Shown here: piece after piece, positions 1 to 10,232 of the stretch
Position numbering within the stretch: position 1 is the first letter of the stretch
Layout of the letters: each line of letters starts with the position of its first letter
DNA from: Bolinopsis microptera
Taxonomy: Eukaryota; Ctenophora; Tentaculata; Lobata; Bolinopsidae
Assembly: GCF_026151205.1 (NCBI RefSeq)
Contig: NC_087072.1
Location: 3,739,375 to 3,803,374, forward strand
Reading direction: 5' to 3'
Length of the DNA: 64,000 nucleotides
Position numbers and translations under genes: made by a program
Notes under the pieces: generated by a model
The model's input: the letters and a program-made list of their open reading frames with translations, nothing else
What the model was told of the DNA's origin: nothing
Database searches by the model: none

Positions 1-856
1 GCATACTGTACCTTCTTGTTCGAGGATTCCGTCGCCAAAATTTGAAATTTAAAATTTTGAATATTTTAGAACACCTATATTGTTTTTTTCTGAACATGCT
101 GGACGCCAGTAGTGTATTGTGCACAGTACACACCTTTTTTGAAGGGTTTTCCGAGGTAATTTCCAAACATACCGTATGTGGCGTGATGACACGGTAATAT
201 GTCACAATATTTTACATAGTTGATGGTACCTGGTTTGATCCCCCACCAGCCCCGCCCCATAATTTAATTACATGTACATCTATTGTTTAAAGTATCAACA
301 ATGTTAACATCTGGCAAGCGGCGACCTTTTAACGGTGTGCTGATGAGGTTCGAAATAATGTCTAATGTGCTTTAATCTAAATTTAGTGCACCGTTTCAGG
401 ACAACACCTGGCACTTTGCTTACACTATCATTCAGCGTTCAGTTGTTTGTTGCGTAAATTCTGACTCTGTTTCAGCTTTAATTGTTCTGAACTTTAACTT
501 AACTGTTTTTAATTCTTTTGACTGTAGTGTTTACCTGATACATAATTTTCCTCTAGACGAGTAATTATTACAAAAATAAATTCAAACATTCATGATTCAA
601 CTTGCCAGGATTATGCTGAACGAAATTATATCAGATCTCCATAAGGTAGTATGACGCAATGAATAAAGATGCAACTGCCAGTGCACCATGTTAATTACTG
701 TTCCCAATTCTTTAATCATACCCGTAAATATTTGCTCGGTATCTGACAGCAGTTCATCGATTGATGTTCCGTGTTCTGTTTCCTGATATTTTGTGAGCGG
801 AATATTAAATATTTTCTTGAGTAAGATAAGATGAAATCCGTCACCTTATCTTACAC

Positions 857-1365
857 AATACTGAATACTGAATGAATACTGACTACTGAATGAATACTGA
901 ATGAATACTGAATGAATACTGAATACTGAATGAATACTGAATGAATACTGAATGAATACTGAATGAATACTGAATGAATACTGAATACTGAATGAATACT
1001 GAATGAATACTGAATGAATACTGAATGAATACTGAATGAATACTGAATGAATACTGAATGAATACTGAATGAATACTGAATGAATACTGAATGAATACTG
1101 AATGAATACTGAATGAATACTGAATGAATACTGAATGAATATTGAATGAATACTGAATGAATACTGACTGAATACTGACTGAATACTGAATGAATACTGA
1201 ATGAATACTGAATGAATACTGAATGAATACTGAATGGATACTGAATGAATACTGAATGAATACTGAATACTGAATGAATACTGAATGAATACTAAATGAA
1301 TACTGAATGAATGTTGAATAATGAATACTGAATAATACTGAATAATATACTGAATACTGAATGAT
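857..1365 (+). repeat. TGAATGAATAC minisatellite, left arm
   Basis: Tandem array of an 11 bp unit (TGAATGAATAC, with shorter TGAATAC variants), about 500 bp long. It lies between the outer arm segment and the zinc-finger ORF segment of the foldback element. Confidence 0.95.
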
Positions 1366-1388
1366 AATTATGATGTATTATTTTTTAA

Positions 1389-2749
1389 GGGGGGGGGGGG
1401 CCAATGGGTATTTTTTTGTGAAACTTGATTTCGAGATAGCAGTTGACCAACAAACTAGGACCAGTGACCGAACTTTTGAGGGGGTCCCGGACCCCAACCG
1501 CCAAACGGTGCGCGCAGGGCAGCCACGCCCATATTTGGTCCAAATTAGGCCCAATTTAGCCAAATACCCTGTACATGCCCCAAACCCAGGTTTATGGTGC
1601 TCTACTTGTAGCTAGTGGTCTCCTGAACTCGTATATGAAATTTCATCAAGATTGGACAAAAAATGACTGAGTTATGAGCCAAAAACCATATGCCCATATT
1701 TGGGCATACGCACCAAATTTGGTAGATTTCGTCCCATAAATTGGTCAAATATCAATATTTTTGAATGAAACTTACTTTATATGAAAGGTAAGCCTAAACT
1801 ACATATTCTCTGTAATTTATAGCTTTATATCTGTTTAAATGTGGATACTAAGGCGAAAAAACCACAAAAAATGAACTAAATTGCCCATATCTCGGTTCGC
1901 GATATTCGCGGAATTGATCTCACCAAAATTGTAACAACTCAATCAGTTTTCAAAATTTTTGCATGAAATTTTTGGAATCGACTCGAAATCGCATTTCGAC
2001 CTTATTTTAAGAACGGATTTTTGATTTAGGCCTCAAAAAAAATTTGGCGGCCAAATTCCAAAATTATATTACAGAAATTCAGAATTTGGCCGCCAAATTT
2101 TTTTTGAGGCCTAAATCAAAAATCCGTTCTTAAAATAAGGTCGAAATGCGATTTCGAGTCGATTTCAAAAATTTCATGCAAAAATTTTGAAAACTGATTG
2201 AGTTGTTACAATTTTGGTGAGATCAATTCCGCGAATATCGCGAACCGAGATATGGGCAATTTAGTTCATTTTTTGTGGTTTTTTCGCCTTAGTATCCACA
2301 TTTAAACAGATATAAAGCTATAACTTACAGAGAATATGTAGTTTAGGCTTACCTTTCATATAAAGTAAGTCTCATCCAAAAATATTGATATTTGACCAAT
2401 TTATGGGACGAAATCTACCAAATTTGGTGCGTATGCCCAAATATGGGCATATGGTTTTTGGCTCATAACTCAGTCATTTTTTGTCCAATCTTGATGAAAT
2501 TTCATATACGAGTTCAGGAGACCACTAGCTACAAGTAGAGCACCATAAACCTGGGTTTTGGGCATGTTCAGGGTATTTGGCTAAATTGGGCCTAATTTGG
2601 ACCAAATATGGGCGTGGCTGCCCTGCGCGCACCGTTTGGCGGTTGGGGTCCGGGACCCCCTCAAAAGTTCGGTCACTGGTCCTAGTTTGTTGGTCAACTA
2701 CTATCTCGAAATCAAGTTTCACAAAAAAATACCCATTGACCCCCCCCCC
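1389..2749. mobile_element. Palindromic foldback MITE with TTAA target duplication, copy 1
   Basis: 1361 bp, almost perfectly self-complementary, with arms of about 665 bp around a spacer of some 26 bp (about 2057-2084). It starts with 12 Gs followed by CCAATGGGTA and ends with GTCAATGGGTA complemented plus 10 Cs. It is flanked by TTAA at 1385-1388 and 2750-2753. The mirror position in the right arm of the host foldback element (about 4799-4820) is an empty site with one TTAA-like junction in an A/T run. TTAA duplication is the signature of piggyBac-type transposition, but no transposase is encoded; the 65-residue ORFs in the arms are shadows of the palindrome. Confidence 0.9.
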
Positions 2750-2881
2750 TTAAAAAAGTTATAATGTAGACAAGGAAACACATGTTTAGATTTTTGAAGA
2801 TAATTTTAACTAAACTATATTCAATAACTCTATATATCCAAATTCTTATCTCAATAATTATCAACGTTTTGGTTATAAAGT

Positions 2882-3625
2882 TCAAGAATCTTCCTGACGA
2901 TATATTTGTGAAAGTTTAAGAAGCTTGATGATAATATTTTTGTTCTCGTTCATTAGTTTGTTGACATCAGATAGACTAGTAGTCGTGATAACTGCATTCA
3001 ACAGAGCTTGTTCTTCCATACTTAAAATTGTGGCGATGTCTTGTCCACAGTCAATGAGATGCTGCTCAAATTTCGCAAACATTTCCGTTTTCATTATGTA
3101 AGAGAATAAAAAGTCCATACATTTGTTTTCTTCCTTGCATAATTTACTTTGTAACAGGACATCTAGAGATTTGAGTAATTTCGACATATCATTTACCTTT
3201 TTATTTATTTGCTTGATTGCTACGCTTTTCCGCTTGCCTTTGTGTTGCCGAACTGAGTCAGATTCTAACTCATCACTACTTGACACACTTCTACTATCAC
3301 TATATGGTATTTTTGACTCATCATCAGCACTTGTTTCCTCATAGTTAGAACCGTCTTGTTGAGATTCTTCAGATATTATCGTATTAGCATCTGAATATGT
3401 GGAAGCAGGATAATCCAGTTTTACATCAGTCGCATCCGAGTTAGCTTTTGATAGTGGTTGAATGTTAGAGCTTGTTTCTGACTCTCCGTTCTCTCGATGA
3501 TACCGACTTTTGTGTGAGGACAGGCTATATTTATTGACAAAAGACTTGTCACAAAATGAGCAAGATATAGGACTCATGATATTACAAAGGATACGTTTAG
3601 AACGTTTTGCAACAACAGTCTTCAA
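2882..3625 (-). CDS. Single C2H2 zinc-finger protein, left-arm copy
   Basis: This 247-residue ORF is the mirror image of 3935-4678 and translates identically. It has one C2H2 finger near residues 22-43 (C-x2-C-x12-H-x4-H, beginning CSFCDKSF). An acidic, serine-rich middle follows (about residues 48-125), then a lysine-rich patch (KGKRKSVAIKQINKK) and a helical, leucine-rich C-terminal third (about 140-247) that could be an oligomerisation or effector region. A second in-frame Met at residue 17 (MSPISC) lies just before the finger and may be the real start. It lacks a recognisable DDE or other catalytic core, so it is more likely a DNA-binding accessory protein of the element than a transposase. 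Function unknown. Confidence 0.6.
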   Translation of the reverse strand: MKTVVAKRSKRILCNIMSPISCSFCDKSFVNKYSLSSHKSRYHRENGESETSSNIQPLSKANSDATDVKLDYPASTYSDANTIISEESQQDGSNYEETSADDESKIPYSDSRSVSSSDELESDSVRQHKGKRKSVAIKQINKKVNDMSKLLKSLDVLLQSKLCKEENKCMDFLFSYIMKTEMFAKFEQHLIDCGQDIATILSMEEQALLNAVITTTSLSDVNKLMNENKNIIIKLLKLSQIYRQEDS

Positions 3626-3934
3626 ATATATTATTCAATCTAACGGGAATGCTTCAAATTTTGTGGAGTAATTAACTCAGACCCACGTGCTATTTTATAT
3701 AAATAAAAAAACAACTAATCTGCTTTCCCTGATCGACGTGTCTTTTTCTTAACCAACGGTTAGGTCCCATTGTATTTGTATGTACGGGTGTTAAGGACTT
3801 CGGGCTCCCTCCCTCCTTTCCTACCCTCCCTCCCTACCCTACCCTCCTCCCTCCAGGATTTTTAAAATAGCACGTGGGTCTGAGTTAATTACTCCACAAA
3901 ATTTGAAGCATTCCCGTTAGATTGAATAATATAT

Positions 3935-4678
3935 TTGAAGACTGTTGTTGCAAAACGTTCTAAACGTATCCTTTGTAATATCATGAGTCCTATATCTTGC
4001 TCATTTTGTGACAAGTCTTTTGTCAATAAATATAGCCTGTCCTCACACAAAAGTCGGTATCATCGAGAGAACGGAGAGTCAGAAACAAGCTCTAACATTC
4101 AACCACTATCAAAAGCTAACTCGGATGCGACTGATGTAAAACTGGATTATCCTGCTTCCACATATTCAGATGCTAATACGATAATATCTGAAGAATCTCA
4201 ACAAGACGGTTCTAACTATGAGGAAACAAGTGCTGATGATGAGTCAAAAATACCATATAGTGATAGTAGAAGTGTGTCAAGTAGTGATGAGTTAGAATCT
4301 GACTCAGTTCGGCAACACAAAGGCAAGCGGAAAAGCGTAGCAATCAAGCAAATAAATAAAAAGGTAAATGATATGTCGAAATTACTCAAATCTCTAGATG
4401 TCCTGTTACAAAGTAAATTATGCAAGGAAGAAAACAAATGTATGGACTTTTTATTCTCTTACATAATGAAAACGGAAATGTTTGCGAAATTTGAGCAGCA
4501 TCTCATTGACTGTGGACAAGACATCGCCACAATTTTAAGTATGGAAGAACAAGCTCTGTTGAATGCAGTTATCACGACTACTAGTCTATCTGATGTCAAC
4601 AAACTAATGAACGAGAACAAAAATATTATCATCAAGCTTCTTAAACTTTCACAAATATATCGTCAGGAAGATTCTTGA
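3935..4678 (+). CDS. Single C2H2 zinc-finger protein, right-arm copy
   Basis: It is identical in translation to the 247-residue ORF on the opposite strand at 2882-3625, from which it is separated by 309 bp. The two copies point away from each other, so the spacer and inner arm ends (3626-3934) would act as a divergent promoter. An intact reading frame in both arms means neither has accumulated stops since the arms were last made identical. The single C2H2 finger and acidic/basic/helical layout are as in the left copy. No homologue is recognised by eye. Confidence 0.6.
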   Translation: MKTVVAKRSKRILCNIMSPISCSFCDKSFVNKYSLSSHKSRYHRENGESETSSNIQPLSKANSDATDVKLDYPASTYSDANTIISEESQQDGSNYEETSADDESKIPYSDSRSVSSSDELESDSVRQHKGKRKSVAIKQINKKVNDMSKLLKSLDVLLQSKLCKEENKCMDFLFSYIMKTEMFAKFEQHLIDCGQDIATILSMEEQALLNAVITTTSLSDVNKLMNENKNIIIKLLKLSQIYRQEDS

Positions 4679-4827
4679 ACTTTATAACCAAAACGTTGAT
4701 AATTATTGAGATAAGAATTTGGATATATAGAGTTATTGAATATAGTTTAGTTAAAATTATCTTCAACAATCTAAACATGTGTTTCCTTGTCTACATTATA
4801 ACTTTTTTTTAAAATAATACATCATAA

Positions 4828-5384
4828 TTATCATTCAGTATTCAGTATATTATTCAGTATTATTCAGTATTCATTATTCAACATTCATTCAGTATTCATT
4901 TAGTATTCATTCAGTATTCATTCAGTATTCAGTATTCATTCAGTATTCATTCAGTATCCATTCAGTATTCATTCAGTATTCATTCAGTATTCATTCAGTA
5001 TTCATTCAGTATTCAGTCAGTATTCAGTCAGTATTCATTCAGTATTCATTCAATATTCATTCAGTATTCATTCAGTATTCATTCAGTATTCATTCAGTAT
5101 TCATTCAGTATTCATTCAGTATTCATTCAGTATTCATTCAGTATTCATTCAGTATTCATTCAGTATTCATTCAGTATTCATTCAGTATTCATTCAGTATT
5201 CATTCAGTATTCATTCAGTATTCATTCAGTATTCAGTATTCATTCAGTATTCATTCAGTATTCATTCAGTATTCATTCAGTATTCATTCAGTATTCATTC
5301 AGTATTCATTCAGTATTCAGTATTCATTCAGTATTCATTCAGTATTCATTCAGTAGTCAGTATTCATTCAGTATTCAGTATTGT
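4828..5384 (-). repeat. GTATTCATTCA minisatellite, right arm
   Basis: Reverse complement of the left-arm minisatellite, at the mirror position in the foldback element. It contains the same variant units (for example the paired TCAGTCAG units), so even array irregularities are shared between arms. The array is about 45 bp longer than in the left arm, as expected of slippage after duplication. Confidence 0.95.
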
Positions 5385-6132
5385 GTAAGATAAGGTGACG
5401 GATTTCATCTTATCTTACTCAAGAAAATATTTAATATTCCGCTCACAAAATATCAGGAAACAGAACACGGAACATCAATCGATGAACTGCTGTCAGATAC
5501 CGAGCAAATATTTACGGGTATGATTAAAGAATTGGGAACAGTAATTAACATGGTGCACTGGCAGTTGCATCTTTATTCATTGCGTCATACTACCTTATGG
5601 AGATCTGATATAATTTCGTTCAGCATAATCCTGGCAAGTTGAATCATGAATGTTTGAATTTATTTTTGTAATAATTACTCGTCTAGAGGAAAATTATGTA
5701 TCAGGTAAACACTACAGTCAAAAGAATTAAAAACAGTTAAGTTAAAGTTCAGAACAATTAAAGCTGAAACAGAGTCAGAATTTACGCAACAAACAACTGA
5801 ACGCTGAATGATAGTGTAAGCAAAGTGCCAGGTGTTGTCCTGAAACGGTGCACTAAATTTAGATTAAAGCACATTAGACATTATTTCGAACCTCATCAGC
5901 ACACCGTTAAAAGGTCGCCGCTTGCCAGATGTTAACATTGTTGATACTTTAAACAATAGATGTACATGTAATTAAATTATGGGGCGGGGCTGGTGGGGGA
6001 TCAAACCAGGTACCATCAACTATGTAAAATATTGTGACATATTACCGTGTCATCACGCCACATACGGTATGTTTGGAAATTACCTCGGAAAACCCTTCAA
6101 AAAAGGTGTGTACTGTGCACAATACACTACTG

Positions 6133-6340
6133 ACGCCTAATATTTTTCAGAGACGGTAGATTATTAAATGTTTCATCTGATCTGAAAAAAATTAGGCAAA
6201 ACGGGTTAGAAATGACGAAGTCATCAAGCATTTTGTGTATCTCGTTAACAAAATTGAATGGGTGATTATGTGACACCGTGACACGACACCGTGACACGAC
6301 ACCGTAATAGGGCAGCCTTTACGATTCCCGTAATGTTTAA
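6133..6340. other. Flank of the foldback element
   Basis: No gene seen. It includes a short direct repeat of ACACCGTGACACG near 6272-6305 and ends in the target duplication ATGTTTAA (6333-6340) of the next small element. Confidence 0.5.
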
Positions 6341-6492
6341 TTGTATCACGTTGTGACCCCTTGTATCACGTTGTGACACCCACGGTCGTTTCACTAGGTG
6401 TCGTTTCACTAGGTGTCCTCACCCTTTATCGTCCTGACGATACAGGGGGAGCCGCGCACTTCGTGCGCGGCGGGTCATACAACGTATGACAA
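6341..6492. mobile_element. Small hairpin MITE (TTGTATCACG family), 8 bp target duplication
   Basis: 152 bp, beginning TTGTATCACGTTGTGAC and ending with the near-complement CATACAACGTATGACAA. It is flanked by perfect 8 bp duplications ATGTTTAA (6333-6340 and 6493-6500). The inside holds a GC-rich perfect hairpin (CCGCGCAC/GTGCGCGG, about 6450-6470) and a partial duplication of the left end. The 8 bp duplication fits hAT-type transposition. Related copies lie at 25912-26008 and 60721-60818. Confidence 0.85.
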
Positions 6493-6661
6493 ATGTTTAA
6501 CGGGGTGGTTAACGGGGTCACCTAATCACGTGATTAGGTTTACCAATCACCTGATCACATGTGACATGGGCTCTTACTAATTCGATCGCCCGAAAATTTC
6601 ATGTGACTTTGGTTTTTATGGTTTTGCAGCCGTACAAAACGGTTTTACATAAACCCTAATC

Positions 6662-7257
6662 TAGGGGGTGCACCATAAAAATAAACATGCTCGGATTTTT
6701 AAAATTTTTGTACCATTGTTTTCTAGAGACTGTGAGAATTTTCACAATACCAAATTTGTCATACCTTTTTGGAAAGATCAGTGAGTTTCGCCTAGGTGCC
6801 ATATTTGATGGTGCGCGGCTTTTAGAGCAAAATTAGCTGTAAAAGTCGCGTAATTTGACCAAATTTGACCAAATTCGTTGATTTGTGTCGTATTATTTGG
6901 ATATATCTTCAGTTCCTTGAATGAGATCATTCTGAAAATTGGCGACGACCTTCCAATAGGGCTTTCACAACTGTCCGAAAAATTTGGTGGATATCGGAGT
7001 TGATATAGTGATCAAAATGGGCCAAAATACGCTGCTTTTAGCTGTAACATAATGTCTGATGGTTGGATATGCTTTAAACTTTTCGGACACTTTCCTTGTA
7101 AGTCTATGAGTAAGCTTACCAATTTTTGTTGCAATCGGAGGTCGGGAAGAATACTTAATATTTATTTATTTGAAGAAAATTGTGCTGGCCGAAATTAGCG
7201 CTAAAAAACCATCCTACAGTCGGCACGCGCGGCTCACTGTCGATGGCGCACTACCTA
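6662..7257. mobile_element. 596 bp non-autonomous element, copy 1, 7 bp target duplication
   Basis: It begins TAGGGGGTGCACCAT and ends with the complement of TAGGTAGTGCGCCAT, an imperfect 15 bp terminal inverted repeat. Perfect 7 bp duplications CCTAATC flank it at 6655-6661 and 7258-7264. It encodes no protein. The copy at 10511-11106 has exactly the same length and is nearly identical. A 7 bp duplication is uncommon; P and Dada superfamilies are candidates, but nothing in the sequence decides. Confidence 0.85.
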
Positions 7258-7264
7258 CCTAATC

Positions 7265-7971
7265 CCACCCAGGAAACCTTACCGTTAGGGGCCTAACTTT
7301 GGAAGTAAAAGAGATAGAAACGTCTCGTTTTCAATAAAATGTTCGCATTGTAAAAATAACGTTTCCCCCCAGGGGGAAATTAAAAACAACGTAGATTTTG
7401 AATTATCGCGAAAAGTCATATTTTAGGTCATACTCACATAAAAATGCGCAGCTTTAACTTTGCAGATTGTTGTTCTCTGATTGGCTGAATCGTATCACGT
7501 GGTACGCAGTACAATTGCATCTTTGGAATGTTTGAAGCGTGCAAATGGCAATGCAATGAACTCACGAGCGCGCGCGGAGCTCAACAAGCTGTGAAAAGGC
7601 GATCACCCTGTAGTAATATCGCTAGCCGGTAAGGTCTGCCGGGCAACCCTAACCCTAACCATAATATAACCCCGAAGCTATCCATAACCCTTACCACAAC
7701 CCTAACCCTAACCCGAGCCCTAAACAATCGAATTCATGTTTTACTAGCCTGTCACGTGACCAAAACGGTTTTTTGCCCATAACTCTCCAGGGTAGCATTT
7801 TTACCCTACGTCATAAGGGATGATTCGGAATCAGCGTCCAAAAATACACCGATCGAGATTAACGATACACCCAAAGGGCCTTTTCACAACAATTTTCTTA
7901 AAATTTGGGAGAGAGATTTAGTAGGAGCGGATCACACGTAATCAATAAACTCGTTATGTTTCGTATTACTA
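7265..7971. repeat. Dispersed repeat with CCAAT/CACGTG core and CCCTAA-rich tail
   Basis: Its first part (about 7265-7640) is found inverted and diverged at about 12010-12350, and part of it inverted at about 11480-11660. The shared core has a CCAAT box on the minus strand (GATTGGCTGA, about 7485) next to CACGTG (about 7500), so each copy carries a promoter-like pair of motifs. About 7645-7725 is rich in CCCTAA-type repeats. No ORF seen. It may be an LTR or promoter-bearing fragment of an unknown element. Confidence 0.55.
7645..7725 (+). repeat. Degenerate interstitial telomere-like CCCTAA repeats
   Basis: Several exact AACCCTAACCCTAACC runs separated by degenerate units. Similar short tracts lie at about 11757-11800 and 11905-11930. 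They are too degenerate to be an active telomere. Confidence 0.7.
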
Positions 7972-8046
7972 ATACTGGGCGGCGCTCAGCCTGTCATTCC
8001 GCCGAATCTTTATTCATGAACATAATAGCCTGGGGTCCCCAGGTAA
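7972..8046 (-). mobile_element. TTAC-type mini-MITE, copy A
   Basis: 75 bp copy, reverse orientation, of the family also at 9854, 11827, 24464 and 60651. It reads TACTGGGCGGC at the left and CCCCAGGTAA at the right. No target duplication is visible, so one end may be altered. Confidence 0.65.
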
Positions 8047-8461
8047 AGAAGCTACAACTCTAATTTTTTCAGGACGAACTTAATTCGAATGGCCCAACAA
8101 AATTCAATAAAATTGAGCTCGATCCGAAATTATCCTTAATTGACGATGTCAATTCATCGCAGCTCGGCGAGGCACAGTAGCGCATCTCGCCAAACTATCA
8201 AATAAATGCAAAAATGAACCTTCATTTGAAAGAATGAGCACGAATATAAGTCATACCGGAAAAAATTATTTCAATTGGGCATTTAGTGACTGAACTATTA
8301 AGGCCAACGTTTGCACACTGAATTTTGGCCCACCCTGTACACTGTATAAAAATTAAATCTATCTTTAAGAAACATTTTTTTATTATTTCTCAACTAGGCT
8401 CAGTTATCCACCTCACTTAATTCGGCTGACGGACAACTAAGAACCAGTCAATTTTACCTAG
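8047..8461. other. Intergenic, no gene seen
   Basis: AT-rich. About 8135-8190 carries a diverged piece of the GATGTCAAT...GCATCTCGCC dispersed repeat described at 24960-25100. Nothing else recognised. Confidence 0.4.
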
Positions 8462-8465
8462 TTAA

Positions 8466-9829
8466 GGGGGGGGGGGGCCAATGGGTATTTTTTTGTGAAA
8501 CTTGATTTCGAGATAGCAGTTGACCAACAAACTAGGACCAGTGACCGAACTTTTGAGGGGGTCCCGGACCCCAACCGCCAAACGGTGCGCGCAGGGCAGC
8601 CACGCCCATATTTGGTCCAAATTAGGCCCAATTTAGCCAAATACCCTGTACATGCCCCAAAGCCAGGTTTATGGTGCTCTACTTGTAGCTAGTGGTCTCC
8701 TGAACTCGTATATGAAATTTCATCAAGATTGGACAAAAAATGACTGAGTTATGAGCCAAAAACCATATGCCCATATTTGGGCATACGCACCAAATTTGGT
8801 AGATTTCGTCCCATAAATTGGTCAAATATCAATATTTTTGAATGAAACTTACTTTATATGAAAGGTAAGCCTAAACTACATATTCTCTGTAATTTATAGC
8901 TTTATATCTGTTTAAATGTGGATACTAAGGCGAAAAAACCACAAAAAATGAACTAAATTGCCCATATCTCGGTTCGCGATATTCGCGGAATTGATCTCAC
9001 CAAAATTGTAACAACTCAATCAGTTTTCAAAATTTTTGCATGAAATTTTTGGAATCGACTCGAAATCGCATTTCGACCTTATTTTAAGAACGGATTTTTG
9101 ATTTAGGCCTCAAAAAAAATTTGGCGGCCAAATTCCAAAATTATATTACAGAAATTCAGAATTTGGCCGCCAAATTTTTTTTGAGGCCTAAATCAAAAAT
9201 CCGTTCTTAAAATAAGGTCGAAATGCGATTTCGAGTCGATTTCAAAAATTTCATGCAAAAATTTTGAAAACTGATTGAGTTGTTACAATTTTGGTGAGAT
9301 CAATTCCGCGAATATCGCGAACCGAGATATGGGCAATTTAGTTCATTTTTTGTGGTTTTTTCGCCTTAGTATCCACATTTAAACAGATATAAAGCTATAA
9401 CTTACAGAGAATATGTAGTTTAGGCTTACCTTTCATATAAAGTAAGTCTCATCCAAAAATATTGATATTTGACCAATTTATGGGACGAAATCTACCAAAT
9501 TTGGTGCGTATGCCCAAATATGGGCATATGGTTTTTGGCTCATAACTCAGTCATTTTTTGTCCAATCTTGATGAAATTTCATATACGAGTTCAGGAGACC
9601 ACTAGCTACAAGTAGAGCACCATAAACCTGGGTTTTGGGCATGTTCAGGGTATTTGGCTAAATTGGGCCTAATTTGGACCAAATATGGGCGTGGCTGCCC
9701 TGCGCGCACCGTTTGGCGGTTGGGGTCCGGGACCCCCTCAAAAGTTCGGTCACTGGTCCTAGTTTGTTGGTCAACTACTATCTCGAAATCAAGTTTCACA
9801 AAAAAATACCCATTGACCCCCCCCCCCCC
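8466..9829. mobile_element. Palindromic foldback MITE with TTAA target duplication, copy 2
   Basis: 1364 bp copy of the element at 1389-2749, nearly identical over its length and in the same orientation. It is flanked by TTAA at 8462-8465 and 9830-9833. Small differences between the left and right arms (AGCAGTTGAC in the left, AGTAGTTGAC in the right) are the same in both copies, so both descend from one master with fixed arm differences. One visible private change is in the left arm near 8661. The near-identity points to recent activity. Confidence 0.9.
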
Positions 9830-9853
9830 TTAACTAATTAACAATTAACATGA

Positions 9854-9932
9854 TTACCTGGGGACCCCAGGCTATTATGTTTATAAACGAATAAAGATTC
9901 GGCGGAATGACAGGCTGAGCGCCGCCCAGTAA
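9854..9932 (+). mobile_element. TTAC-type mini-MITE, copy B
   Basis: 79 bp. It starts TTACCTGGGGACC and ends GCCCAGTAA, with the family core GGCGGAATGACAGGCTGAGC near the right end. It is flanked by TTAACATG at 9845-9852 (one base from the end) and 9933-9940, an 8 bp target duplication. Confidence 0.75.
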
Positions 9933-9940
9933 TTAACATG

Positions 9941-10224
9941 CTAGCTTGGGAAATGCAATCAGCTCCGACAACTAAGAGCCAATCATTACATATCCCCGAC
10001 AACTGAGAGTGAGAACCTCTGGAGATACTTTAAACATTTCCATTGCTAGGAGTAAACAAATTTTAATTGCCAAGTCGAAGTAATTTATAACTAAGTAAAC
10101 TGTGAAATGAGTTTTCTTTCTAGGCGGGGATTCAGCCGTTTTTGAGTCGGTACGTAACAGCTGCATAACAATAGTCCTCGCTCGTTCATTTGCCCTGAAT
10201 GTCTCATGAATCCTTTAGCTTCAA
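9941..10224. other. Intergenic, no gene seen
   Basis: Unique-looking sequence; a 64-codon minus-strand ORF here has no family resemblance and is treated as chance. Confidence 0.4.
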
Positions 10225-10232
10225 ATCTCAAC

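Larger units (their letters stand above)
107..6132. mobile_element. Large foldback (inverted-repeat) element with a zinc-finger gene in each arm
   Basis: The two ends are reverse complements: CAGTAGTGTATTGTG starts at 107 and its complement ends at 6132. The match continues inward through the outer segments (107-856 against 5384-6132), the minisatellites, the duplicated ORFs (2882-3625 against 3935-4678) and up to a spacer of about 170 bp (3694-3866). The left arm is longer only because a 1361 bp TTAA-flanked palindrome (1389-2749) is inserted there; without it the element is about 4.66 kb. The four bases outside each end are ACGC, a possible target duplication, though four bases could match by chance. 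No transposase motif is visible, so the superfamily is unknown. The arms look nearly identical, which implies recent formation, gene conversion, or an assembly effect. Confidence 0.85.

Noticed and set aside
857-1365. CRISPR-like array
   Set aside because: The TGAATGAATAC units are contiguous, without spacers; it is a minisatellite in a eukaryotic transposon.
1361-2722. 65-84 codon ORFs inside the palindromic MITE, also at 8458-9799
   Set aside because: They are the same frame read on each arm of a palindrome; no family resemblance and no sign of selection visible.
107-6132. Palindrome as a pure assembly artefact
   Set aside because: Not excluded, but a TTAA insertion in one arm only, an arm-length difference in the minisatellite and a unique spacer argue for a real inverted structure.
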